From Amycolatopsis camponoti (GTDB lineage: Bacteria > Actinomycetota > Actinomycetes > Mycobacteriales > Pseudonocardiaceae), in contig NZ_CABVGP010000002.1 of NCBI RefSeq assembly GCF_902497555.1, forward strand, positions 1,996,501-2,060,500: a stretch of DNA of 64,000 bases, given 5' to 3'. Position 1 is the stretch's first letter; every line of letters starts with the position of its first letter. Below, piece by piece: positions 16,365-24,090 of this stretch. The notes beneath the pieces were generated by a model. It worked only from the letters and a program-made list of their open reading frames with translations. It made no database searches and was not told the DNA's origin. A program made the position numbers and the translations under genes.

Positions 16365-17642
16365 CTAGCTCGGCACCCACATCGTCACGCGGGTGCCGCG
16401 GCCCGGCTGGGAGTCCACCGTGCCGTGGCCGCCGACCTCGGCCAGGCGGGCCACGATCGACTGGGTGATGCCGAAGCCCGGCGGCCGGTCGTGGACGTCG
16501 AAGCCCTGGCCCTGGTCGCGCGCCACCACCGCGATCCCGCCGTCGCGCTCCTCCACCCGCAGCACCACCTGCTTCGTCCCGGAGTGCTTCACCGTGTTGC
16601 GCAACGCTTCCCGCACCGCCTCGCACATCGCCGTGCGGCGGTCCTGCGACAGCTTGTCGTCGTCGGCGAAGTCCGCGGCGACGAGCTGGGTGCGCAGGCC
16701 GTCGCGGGCCATCTCGGTCGCGACGTCGGCGAGCTCGACCGCGAACCCGCGCGCCGTCCCGTTCGGGATCGGCTCGGTGATCTGGCGGCGGATCTCGGCG
16801 GCCTCGGCCTTGGCCACCGACCGCACCTCGGACAGCCGGCTCACGGCGTGCGCGTCGTCGCCCGGCGCGGAGATGGCCAGCGCTTCCAGCGTCTGCAGCA
16901 CGCTGTCGTGCATGATGCGCCGCGTCCGGCGGCGCTCGGCCTCGCGCCCGCGCCGGATCCCGATGTCGACCGCGAACCGGGTGCCGGCGCCGAGCAGGAT
17001 GAGGATGCCCGCGGCCAGCACGATCGCCACGCCCAGCGCGACCATGCAGCCGATCGACCGCGTGATCGCGAGCTGGTTCGTCAGCGGCAGGCCGCCGGCC
17101 AGGGTGAGCGCCGCCCGGAGCGGGACGGCCGCCACCACCAGCCACAGCGCCGAGGGCAGCCCGGACGTACCCGCCCACATGGCCACCGCGCTGACCACCC
17201 AGGTCCAGGCCACGTCGACCGCGAACGGCTGCACCGCCGCCGGGGCCGTCGCGGCGACGGCGAAGTTGAGCGCCACTCCGACGGCCAGGTCCAGCGCCAG
17301 CGCGCGGCCGGTGACGCGGGCCCGCAGCCCGCCCGCGCGCAGCACCCAGGCCACCGCGCCGGCGTTGGCCGCGACGGCGAACACCGTGGCGGCGAGCACC
17401 GGCCCGAGCCCGAGCCTGCCGTTGGCCGCGGCGAACCCGATGAACACCTTGACGAACGCCGCGATCCGGTAGGCCAGCGGCACGACGACCCAGTAGCGCG
17501 CGGCACGGGCGAGCGTCGCGTCCCCGATGGCGGCCAGATCACTGTGGTCGTCGGGAGGCTCGGCCGGTTCCGCGGGTGTGCCGCTGCGCAACAGCGTGCG
17601 AACGAGCGCGCGCGGCGGCGCGGCGGAGCCCGCCTCGGGCAT
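16365..17642 (-). CDS. Orphan sensor histidine kinase (NarL/DesK type)
   Basis: A roughly 425-residue kinase. The N-terminal half has about six membrane helices (e.g. LGPVLAATVFAVAANAGAVAWVL; SIGCMVALGVAIVLAAGILILLGAG) with short loops, suggesting sensing in or at the membrane. The dimerisation/phosphoacceptor helix is RRTRRIMHDSVLQTLEALAI, with the His in MHDSV (HisKA_3). The ATPase domain has N-box EAVREALRNTVKHSG and G-box DQGQGFDVHDRPPGFG. No response regulator is adjacent, which is unusual for this type. ATG 17642 has GGGGA upstream; ATG 17660 is an alternative six codons earlier. It lies between the broken permease and the carboxylesterase, all on the minus strand. Confidence 0.85.
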   Translation of the reverse strand: MPEAGSAAPPRALVRTLLRSGTPAEPAEPPDDHSDLAAIGDATLARAARYWVVVPLAYRIAAFVKVFIGFAAANGRLGLGPVLAATVFAVAANAGAVAWVLRAGGLRARVTGRALALDLAVGVALNFAVAATAPAAVQPFAVDVAWTWVVSAVAMWAGTSGLPSALWLVVAAVPLRAALTLAGGLPLTNQLAITRSIGCMVALGVAIVLAAGILILLGAGTRFAVDIGIRRGREAERRRTRRIMHDSVLQTLEALAISAPGDDAHAVSRLSEVRSVAKAEAAEIRRQITEPIPNGTARGFAVELADVATEMARDGLRTQLVAADFADDDKLSQDRRTAMCEAVREALRNTVKHSGTKQVVLRVEERDGGIAVVARDQGQGFDVHDRPPGFGITQSIVARLAEVGGHGTVDSQPGRGTRVTMWVPS

Positions 17643-17738
17643 CGGTGGTCCCCATTTCATCCGGCCGTCCGGGCGGTCTGAGCCTGGCAGCGCGGCAGGG
17701 GCGTCGTCAACCGCTCGCGGGGTGGGGCCGAGCAGGGG

Positions 17739-19169
17739 TCAGTAGGTGTGGAACAGCGTGTCCTCGTCCGTGTACTCCGCCCAGCCGGGCGCGCCGGTGG
17801 CGGCGAAGCGGTACCAGGCGCCGTTCAGGTCGCGCGCCAGCTCCCGCGGCGGCTGCTCGCCCAGCAGGCCCCGCGGCCCGGACACCGGCCCCAGCGCGTC
17901 GAACACGAACGGCAGCTCGAGCCCGTGGCACGCGCCCAGCGCGCCGTCGAGCAGCGGCGAACCCCACTCGAACTCGTACCGGAAGGTTCGGCCGCCGTGG
18001 TGCTCGGCCAGGTCGCGGACGCCGTCGCGGAAGACCAGGTCGGTGAGGGCCGCGACGAGGACCTCGCCCGCCGAGCGGTCCGAGCCGAGGCCGTACCGCT
18101 GGAGCACGCCGGCCGGGTCGGGGTGCGACACCGCCAGCGACGCCACGGCCTGGTCGTCGGTGACGGCGTCCAGCGCGCCGGTGGGCACGAGGTAGAGCCG
18201 CATCTCCTCGCTGCAGCTGCCGACGACCAGGTCGACGTCGCGCCCGGCGCCCGCCCGGATCGCCTTGGCCGGGTGCTGCGGCAGGACGTCGTCGCCGACC
18301 ATCGGGAGGAACGGGCTGAGGCCGTACCCGCGGTCGTAGCCGAGCGCGTCGCGCAGGTCGGGGGCGCCGCCGGGCCGCAGGACGGCGTCCTGGGCGTCGA
18401 GCAGCTGCTCGGTCGAGACCTTCCGGAACGCCTCGGCGGTCGGCTCGGCCTTCAGCTCGTCGGCGATCACCCGGGCGAGGCGGCGTGACTGGACGCCGTC
18501 GCGCACCATGTCCGGGTGTCCACTCTGGACGATGGCGCGGTGGAAGAGTCCCGTCGAGAGCGGGGAGCCGAGGAGGCAGGCGACGCTGACCGCGCCGGAG
18601 GCGGCGCCGAAGAAGGTGACGTTGCCGGGGTCGCCGCCGAACCCGGCGATGTTCTCCTGGACCCACCGCAGGGCCGCGAGCTGGTCGCGCAGCCCGAGGT
18701 TCGTCGTGCCGCCGTCCAGCGGCAGGAAGCCGTCGACGCCGAGCCGGTACTGGACGGTCACGAGCACCGCGCCGGCGTGCGAGAACGAGGTGCCGTCGTA
18801 GACCGGCGCCGACCCGGTGCCGCCGAGGAACGCGCCGCCGTGCACGAACACCAGCACCGGCAGTCCGGCCGCGCCGAGTTGCGGGGTCCAGACGTCGACC
18901 GTCAGGTACTCCGGGCCCGGCCGCCAGCCGGTGCCGGTGAGGGGGGAGAGGTCGAGGCCGGGCACGTCGTGCCGGCGCTGCGGTGCGGTCGGTCCGGGTC
19001 TGCTCGTGTCGCGGGTGTCCTCCCACGGCGGGGCCGGGACGGGTTCGGCGAAGCGCAGGTCGCCCTCGGGCGCGGCGGCGTACGGGATGCCGCGGAACAG
19101 CGCGAAGCCGGCGGCGGTGACTTGACCGCGGACCGCGCCGGACGTGGTGGGGACGACGGGGTCGGTCAT
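17739..19169 (-). CDS. Type-B carboxylesterase family protein lacking the catalytic serine
   Basis: A 476-residue carboxylesterase/lipase type-B protein (PnbA-like). The N-terminus VVPTTSGAVRGQV and FRGIPYAAAP, the oxyanion-hole HGGAF (about 110) and FGGDPGNVTFFG are standard. The nucleophile elbow, normally GESAG, reads G188-A189-A190-S191-G192: alanine occupies the serine position and a serine sits one residue late. The acid region SEEMRLYL and the catalytic His in GACHGLELPF remain. Either it is inactive, perhaps a binding protein, or Ser191 has taken over. No signal peptide is seen, so it is cytoplasmic. AAGGGA precedes ATG 19169. The fold assignment is firm; activity is doubtful. Confidence 0.88.
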   Translation of the reverse strand: MTDPVVPTTSGAVRGQVTAAGFALFRGIPYAAAPEGDLRFAEPVPAPPWEDTRDTSRPGPTAPQRRHDVPGLDLSPLTGTGWRPGPEYLTVDVWTPQLGAAGLPVLVFVHGGAFLGGTGSAPVYDGTSFSHAGAVLVTVQYRLGVDGFLPLDGGTTNLGLRDQLAALRWVQENIAGFGGDPGNVTFFGAASGAVSVACLLGSPLSTGLFHRAIVQSGHPDMVRDGVQSRRLARVIADELKAEPTAEAFRKVSTEQLLDAQDAVLRPGGAPDLRDALGYDRGYGLSPFLPMVGDDVLPQHPAKAIRAGAGRDVDLVVGSCSEEMRLYLVPTGALDAVTDDQAVASLAVSHPDPAGVLQRYGLGSDRSAGEVLVAALTDLVFRDGVRDLAEHHGGRTFRYEFEWGSPLLDGALGACHGLELPFVFDALGPVSGPRGLLGEQPPRELARDLNGAWYRFAATGAPGWAEYTDEDTLFHTY

Positions 19170-19344
19170 GCCGGGGGGTCCCTTCGAGGAAGATCGGGCG
19201 AGCGCCCGTCAGCCTAGGACCGGGGACGGGCCGCCGTCATGGGCGATCCGCCGAGAGTTGTCGCGGATGGATAACGGCGCCGGGCTCGTTGCGCCAGGTG
19301 GCCGAACGCCGGGGTGGGACGCACGCGCGTCCCACCCCGGGCGA

Positions 19345-21519
19345 TCAGTCCTCGAGCAGATCTTCGATGGTGATCGGGATGTGCCGGACCCGGATGCCGG
19401 TGGCGTTGTACACGGCGTTGGCCACCGCCGCCGCCATGCCGACCGTGCCGATTTCGCCGAGGCCCCGCGCGCCCACCGCGTTGTGGAGGGTGTCCGGGTA
19501 CTCGACGAAGTGGACGCCGACCTCGGGGATGTCGGCGTTGACCGGGAGCAGGTAGCTCGCGAAGTCGCCGTTGGCGAGCCGGCCGTTCGCCTCGATCTCC
19601 AGGCCCTCGTGCAGCGCGGCCGAGACGCCCCAGATCATGCCGCCCATGATCTGGCTGCGGGCCGCCTTGTCGTTGATGATCCGGCCCGCGTCGAACACGC
19701 CGAGCATCCGCGACACCCGGGCCTCGCGCGTCCACTTGTGCACGCGGACCTCGACGAACTGGGCGCCCCACGAGGCGAAGGAGTGCTTGGTCAGCTCCTC
19801 CCCGGGTGCCGAGGTGCCGGTCACCTCGAGCGATTCGCGCCCCACGGTCCGCAGCAGCTCGCCGTAGGTCATCGACTCGCCGTCGGCGAAGACTCGGCCG
19901 TCGGCGTAGGTGACCTCCCGCCCTTCGAACGGCGCGCCGGGGTCGGCGGCGAGCGCGGTCAGTTCGTCGATCGCCTTGGTGGCGGCGAGCATGATCGCCG
20001 TGCCGGCGCTCGCCGTCGCCGTCGAGCCGCCGGACATGCCGCCCGGCGGGAGGGCGGAGTCGCCGAGGCGCGGGGTGATCCGGTCCGCCGGGATGTCCAG
20101 CGATTCGGCGCCCACCAGGGAGAGCACGGTGAGCAGGCCGGTGCCGGGGTCCGCGCCGCTCGTCGCGACGACGGCGGTGTCGTCCGCCCGCAGGGTGATC
20201 CCGACGGTGGCCGGGAACCGCAGGGCGGGGAACACCGCGGTGGCCACGCCCATGCCGACGAGCCAGTCGCCGTCGGTGCGCGAGCCCGCCGGGTGGTGCG
20301 CCCAGCCGAAGCGGTCCGCGCCGACGCGGAAGCACTCGTCGAGGTGCTTGCTCGACCACTGCAGGTCGTGGCCGGGCGGGGCGGTCGAGTTGTTGCGGAC
20401 GCGCAGCTCGATCGGGTCCATGCCCAGCTTCACGGCGAGCTCGTCGACCGCGCTCTCCAGCGCGAACGACCCGGGTGCCTCGCCGGGAGCCCGCATGAAC
20501 GTCGTCGGCGGGACGTTCAGCGGCACGATCTTCTGGGAGATGGACAGGTTCTTCGTGGCGTACCACTCGCGCGAGGTGCCGTGCGACGTCGGTTCGACGA
20601 ACGACCGGGCGGTGTCGGTGTGGCACCACGAGTCGTGGCGCAGGGCCACCAGGGTGCCGTCCGGCTCGGCGCCGAGCGCGAGCTTCTGCACCGTCGCGGC
20701 CCGGCCGGCGGTGGCGGTGAAGACCTGTTCGCGGGTGAGCGCGGCCTTCACCGGCCGGTTGAGGGCGCGGGCCGCGGCCGCGGCCAGGAACGCCGGCGTG
20801 GACGTCCGGCCCTTGCCGCCGAACGCGCCGCCGACGAACGGGTTGATCGCGTGGACGGCCGCCGGCGCCAGCTCGAGGGCCATGGAGACCTCCGCCGCCT
20901 GCATGTTCGACGCCTGGTTCCCGCTGTAGATGGTCAGCTCGCCGTCGTCCCACACCGCGACCGCCGAGTGTGGCTCCATCGCGGCGTGGTTCTGCGTCGC
21001 GGTCGTGTAGGTCGCCTCGACGACCACCGGGCTCGCGGCCAGGGCGGCGTCGAAGGATTCGACGCCGTCTTCGAGCACCTCGATTTCCGGCGGTGCGCCG
21101 TCCATGGCCGGGGGCGCGGGTTCGGCCGAGTCGAGGTGTTCGGCGAGCGAGGTCCGGGCGGGCCGCTCGCGGTAGGCGACCTCGACGAGCCCCGCCGCGT
21201 CCCGGGCCTGCTCGAACGTCTCCGCGACGACGAACCCGATCGGCTGGCCGTAGTAGGTGACTTCCTTGTTCTGCAACGGAACCCACGTCTCGCCGAAGGG
21301 CGGCATGCTCGGGGTCTGCAGCGTCAGGGGGTCGAACGGCGTGTACACCTCGAGCACGCCGGGTGCGCTCTTCGCCGCGGTGGCGTCCACGGCCTCGATC
21401 TCGCCGTGCGCGATCGTGCTGAGCAGGACGTAGCCGTAGACCATGCCGGAGAAGGTGCGGTCGGCGCCGTACTTGGCCTCGCCGGTGACCTTCTGCGGCG
21501 CGTCGAGCCGGGTGATCAT
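19345..21519 (-). CDS. Molybdenum hydroxylase large subunit (YagR/PaoC-like), molybdopterin-binding
   Basis: A 724-residue catalytic subunit of the xanthine dehydrogenase/aldehyde oxidase family. It has the N-terminal hammerhead domain (DAPQKVTGEAKYGADRTF), the Mo-cofactor loops (FVGGAFGGKGRTS; MRAPGEAPGSFALESAVDELA; PGGMSGGSTATASAG) and the C-terminal active-site Glu in GARGLGEIGTVG. The closest layout is E. coli PaoC/YagR, which oxidises aromatic aldehydes. ATG 21519 overlaps the FAD-subunit stop by four bases. It is third in an iron-sulfur, FAD, Mo-subunit operon. No XdhC/PaoD-type cofactor-insertion gene follows, so maturation must be supplied from elsewhere. Confidence 0.9.
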   Translation of the reverse strand: MITRLDAPQKVTGEAKYGADRTFSGMVYGYVLLSTIAHGEIEAVDATAAKSAPGVLEVYTPFDPLTLQTPSMPPFGETWVPLQNKEVTYYGQPIGFVVAETFEQARDAAGLVEVAYRERPARTSLAEHLDSAEPAPPAMDGAPPEIEVLEDGVESFDAALAASPVVVEATYTTATQNHAAMEPHSAVAVWDDGELTIYSGNQASNMQAAEVSMALELAPAAVHAINPFVGGAFGGKGRTSTPAFLAAAAARALNRPVKAALTREQVFTATAGRAATVQKLALGAEPDGTLVALRHDSWCHTDTARSFVEPTSHGTSREWYATKNLSISQKIVPLNVPPTTFMRAPGEAPGSFALESAVDELAVKLGMDPIELRVRNNSTAPPGHDLQWSSKHLDECFRVGADRFGWAHHPAGSRTDGDWLVGMGVATAVFPALRFPATVGITLRADDTAVVATSGADPGTGLLTVLSLVGAESLDIPADRITPRLGDSALPPGGMSGGSTATASAGTAIMLAATKAIDELTALAADPGAPFEGREVTYADGRVFADGESMTYGELLRTVGRESLEVTGTSAPGEELTKHSFASWGAQFVEVRVHKWTREARVSRMLGVFDAGRIINDKAARSQIMGGMIWGVSAALHEGLEIEANGRLANGDFASYLLPVNADIPEVGVHFVEYPDTLHNAVGARGLGEIGTVGMAAAVANAVYNATGIRVRHIPITIEDLLED

Positions 21520-22478
21520 CGGGAGCTCCCCTCGGTCAGTTCGAGCAGGGCGCGGACGATCGTCCGCTTCAGCAGCGACACCTTGAAACCGTTGTCGGAC
21601 AACGGGTGCGCGCCGTCGGCGGCCACGGCCGCGGCGGCTTCGAACGAGGCCTGGGTCGCCGGGGCGCCGCGCAGGGCGTCCTCGACGGCGGGCAGGTGCC
21701 ACGGCACCGTCGCGACGCCGCCGGCCGCGACCCGGGCGTCGGCGATCTTCCCGTCCTGGACATCGAGCGCGACGGCGGCGGAGCACAGCGCGAACTCGTA
21801 GGACTGCCGGTCGCGCACCTTGACGTAGGTGGAGTTCGCCGCCCAGTCCAGCCGCGGCACGACGACCTCGGTGATCAGCTCGCCGGGACGCAGGTCGTTC
21901 TCCAGCGCCGGGGTGTCACCGGGCAGCTGGTAGAAGTCGCGCAGCGCCACTTCGCGGGTGCCTTCGGCGTCGGCCAGCAGCAGGCGCGCGTCGAGCGCGA
22001 CCAGGGCCACGGCGACGTCACTGGCGTGCGTGGCGACGCAGGAGTCGCTGGTGCCGAGGATCGCGTGCATCCGGTTGGCGCCCTCGATCGCGGAGCAGCC
22101 GCTGCCGGGCTCGCGCTTGTTGCACGGCATCGCGACGTCCCGGAAGTACGAGCAGCGCGTGCGCTGCAGCAGGTTCCCGCCGATGCTGGCCATGTTCCGG
22201 ATCTGCTGGGACGCGCTCAGCAGCAGTGCGCGCGAGATCGCCGGGTACACCTGCGGGTGCGCGGCGATCGCGCTCATCCGCTCCAGCGCGCCGAAGCGCA
22301 GGCCGTCGCTCGTGTCGATGCCGCGCAGCGGGACCTGGTTGATGTCCAGGACGTGCTGGGGCGTGAGGACGTCGAGCTTCATGAGGTCGACCAGCGTCGT
22401 GCCGCCGGCCAGGAAGGTGCCGGGCGTCGCGAGTGCCTCGTCGACGGTGGTGGGGGCGGTCAGCTCAAAGGGACGCAT
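21516..22478 (-). CDS. Molybdenum hydroxylase FAD subunit (YagS/PaoB-like)
   Basis: A 320-residue FAD-binding subunit of the CO-dehydrogenase flavoprotein family. FAD contacts are LAGGTTLVDLMK (about residue 24) and NMASIGGNLLQRTRC. The insert CSYFRDVAMPCNKREPGSGC supplies the cysteines that in PaoB bind an extra [4Fe-4S] cluster, a feature of the YagTSR branch rather than of classical xanthine dehydrogenase. It passes electrons between the 2Fe-2S subunit and the acceptor. The ATG lies inside the upstream iron-sulfur gene (14-bp overlap), and its stop overlaps the Mo-subunit start, so all three are translationally coupled. Confidence 0.92.
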   Translation of the reverse strand: MRPFELTAPTTVDEALATPGTFLAGGTTLVDLMKLDVLTPQHVLDINQVPLRGIDTSDGLRFGALERMSAIAAHPQVYPAISRALLLSASQQIRNMASIGGNLLQRTRCSYFRDVAMPCNKREPGSGCSAIEGANRMHAILGTSDSCVATHASDVAVALVALDARLLLADAEGTREVALRDFYQLPGDTPALENDLRPGELITEVVVPRLDWAANSTYVKVRDRQSYEFALCSAAVALDVQDGKIADARVAAGGVATVPWHLPAVEDALRGAPATQASFEAAAAVAADGAHPLSDNGFKVSLLKRTIVRALLELTEGSSR

Positions 22479-22917
22479 CGGCCCGCCTCGCCTGCTCGAC
22501 GGCCTTGACGATGTTCGGGTAGGCCGCGCACCGGCAGAGGTTGCCGGACATGAACTCCCGCACGTCCTCGACGTCCTGCTCGACGGCGGCGACCGCCGAC
22601 ATGACCTGCCCGGCGGTGCAGAACCCGCACTGCAGGGCGTCCTGGTCGACGAACGCCTGCTGCACCGGGTGCAGCCGGTCCTCTGTGGACAGTCCTTCGA
22701 CGGTGGTCACCGGCTGCCTGACGGTGGCGGCCAGGGTGAGGCAGGAAAGCACGGGCCGGCCGCCGACGTGCACGGTGCAGGCGCCGCACTGCCCGCGGTC
22801 GCAGCCCTTCTTCGGGCCGGTGACGTCGAGGCGCTCGCGCAGCGCGTCGAGGAGGGTCACACCGGGATCGACGTCCAGGTGTTCGGTACTGCCGTTGACT
22901 TCGAGTGAGATGTCCAC
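22465..22917 (-). CDS. Molybdenum hydroxylase 2Fe-2S subunit (YagT/PaoA-like)
   Basis: A 150-residue protein with two [2Fe-2S] domains: the plant-ferredoxin type GCDRGQCGACTVHVGG plus VLSC, and the helical one LQCGFCTAGQ plus GNLCRCAAYPNIVKA. It carries electrons from the Mo centre to FAD. E. coli PaoA begins with a Tat signal; this protein starts directly at the ferredoxin fold (MDISLEVNGSTEHLDV), so the complex is predicted to be cytoplasmic. GTG 22917 has AAAGAG upstream. It is the first gene of the operon, divergent from a TetR regulator across a 197-bp region rich in inverted repeats. Confidence 0.92.
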   Translation of the reverse strand: MDISLEVNGSTEHLDVDPGVTLLDALRERLDVTGPKKGCDRGQCGACTVHVGGRPVLSCLTLAATVRQPVTTVEGLSTEDRLHPVQQAFVDQDALQCGFCTAGQVMSAVAAVEQDVEDVREFMSGNLCRCAAYPNIVKAVEQARRADASL

Positions 22918-22978
22918 TGGTCTCTTTCCGCAGCTCGTCCGGGTGGGTGCCTGACGGTGGTGGTGGCGGCGAACGGGG

Positions 22979-22996
22979 AGCGGATAGTCATCCGCT
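22979..22996. promoter_or_regulatory. TetR-type operator candidate, copy 1
   Basis: AGCGGATAGTCATCCGCT is a perfect inverted repeat with 7-bp arms and a 4-bp spacer, 62 bp upstream of the Mo-hydroxylase operon start. A second near-identical site lies 36 bp away, which points to specific binding by the divergent TetR protein. Confidence 0.55.
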
Positions 22997-23014
22997 TCAC
23001 CCGTTCGTGAGGCT

Positions 23015-23032
23015 AGCGGATTACAATCCGGT
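23015..23032. promoter_or_regulatory. TetR-type operator candidate, copy 2
   Basis: AGCGGATTACAATCCGGT repeats the left half-site AGCGGAT exactly and differs from a perfect palindrome at one position of the right arm. Its centre is 36 bp from copy 1, between the divergent regulator and the operon. Confidence 0.5.
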
Positions 23033-23066
23033 TCGCAACGAACCAGTCACGCTGGAGTCGCTCCAG
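23030..23066. promoter_or_regulatory. Two further inverted repeats upstream of the TetR gene
   Basis: GGTTCGCAACGAACC (23030-23044) and CTGGAGTCGCTCCAG (23052-23066) are both perfect, each with 6-bp arms and a 3-bp spacer, followed by a -10-like TAGATT (23075-23080). They may be operators or small hairpins; which protein uses them is unknown. Confidence 0.35.
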
Positions 23067-23114
23067 GTCTGGGTTAGATTCGGCGAACGACAACTTCGGT
23101 GGACGGGAGGGACG

Positions 23115-23681
23115 ATGACGACGGGTTCGGTCAGCCCCCGGCGCGCGGACACCCGGCGCAACCACGAGCGCATCCTCGTCGTGGCCGCGGAGTCGCTGGC
23201 CCGCACCGGCGAGGTCTCGTTCAACGCGATCGCGAAACAGGCCGAGGTCGGCGTCGGCACGGTGTACCGGCACTTCCCGACGCCGGAGTCGCTGATCCTC
23301 GCGGTGTACGAGCGCGAGGTGCGGCAGATCGTCGACATCGTGCCGGTGCTGCTGGAGGGACACGCCCCGGACGAAGCGTTCCGGGTGTGGGTGACCGATC
23401 ATCTCGCGCACTACATGATGACCAAGAAGGGGCTGGCCGACGCGCTGCGCCGCGCGACGGCGTCCCGCGGCGAGCTGCCGGCGAGCGCGTACGAGGCGAT
23501 GGTCGGCGCGGTGTCGGAGCTGCTGAAGGCCAACGAGGCGGCCGGCACCGTGCGGCCGGACCTCGACCCGCTGGTGGTGCTGCGGGGCCTGGCCGGGCTG
23601 CTGCTGCTCGACCCGAACGCCGACTGGCGCGGCGACGCGGCGGGGCTCGCCGAGCTGCTCTGGCACGGGATGGCGTCCTAG
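23115..23681 (+). CDS. TetR/AcrR family transcriptional regulator
   Basis: A 188-residue regulator. The N-terminal helix-turn-helix is RRNHERILVVAAESLARTG, then VSFNAIAKQAEVGVGTVYRHFPTPESLILAVYEREV, the standard TetR signature. The C-terminal ligand domain (about residues 75-188) is helical, with the SBP-type segment DLDPLVVLRGLAGLLLLDP. GGGAGG precedes ATG 23115. It is divergent from the molybdenum hydroxylase operon, and the repeats between them fit a local repressor, perhaps induced by an aldehyde substrate (inference). Its stop shares CTAG with the convergent oxidoreductase gene. Confidence 0.9.
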   Translation: MTTGSVSPRRADTRRNHERILVVAAESLARTGEVSFNAIAKQAEVGVGTVYRHFPTPESLILAVYEREVRQIVDIVPVLLEGHAPDEAFRVWVTDHLAHYMMTKKGLADALRRATASRGELPASAYEAMVGAVSELLKANEAAGTVRPDLDPLVVLRGLAGLLLLDPNADWRGDAAGLAELLWHGMAS

Positions 23682-24037
23682 GCGTCGCCGTCGAGCCGGA
23701 CCGTCACCGTGACGCGGCCCTTTTCGTCGCGCCGGGCGACGGCATGACCGGTGCGTTCCGCGTCGTCGAGTTCGAGGGACAGCGGACCGCCGTCGCCGGT
23801 GAAGTTGCGCCACCACTTCTTCGCCTCCGGCAGCATGACGCCGATGGTGATGACGTCGCCCGTCCGCCGGTAGCCGACGGGAGTGCTGAACGTGCGGCCC
23901 GACCGCCGGCCCGTGTAGGTGACCTGGGTGAGGTGGCGACGGACCAGCCCTCCCCAGCGCGGGGACGTCCGGAGCGAGCCGACGCACGTGTTGAAGCGGA
24001 CGACGGCGTTTTTCGGGAGTGGACCTCGGTAACCCAT
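23678..24037 (-). CDS. Nitroreductase/deazaflavin-type split-barrel protein
   Basis: A 119-residue protein related to the Ddn-like split-barrel family: QVTYTGRRSGRTFSTPVGYRRTGDVITIGVMLPEAKKWWRNFTGDG. It is shorter and more divergent than the other family member at 6.7 kb. The GRRSG loop is the likely cofactor-phosphate contact. ATG 24037 is seven bases from TAGGGT (24050-24045, minus strand) and lacks a Shine-Dalgarno, indicating a leaderless transcript independent of the mmsA operon upstream. Cofactor and substrate are unknown. Confidence 0.75.
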   Translation of the reverse strand: MGYRGPLPKNAVVRFNTCVGSLRTSPRWGGLVRRHLTQVTYTGRRSGRTFSTPVGYRRTGDVITIGVMLPEAKKWWRNFTGDGGPLSLELDDAERTGHAVARRDEKGRVTVTVRLDGDA

Positions 24038-24090
24038 GACGGCCACCCTACCAAGAAGCGGAGACTGGTGTTCCGCTTCTGCTCGGGGCC

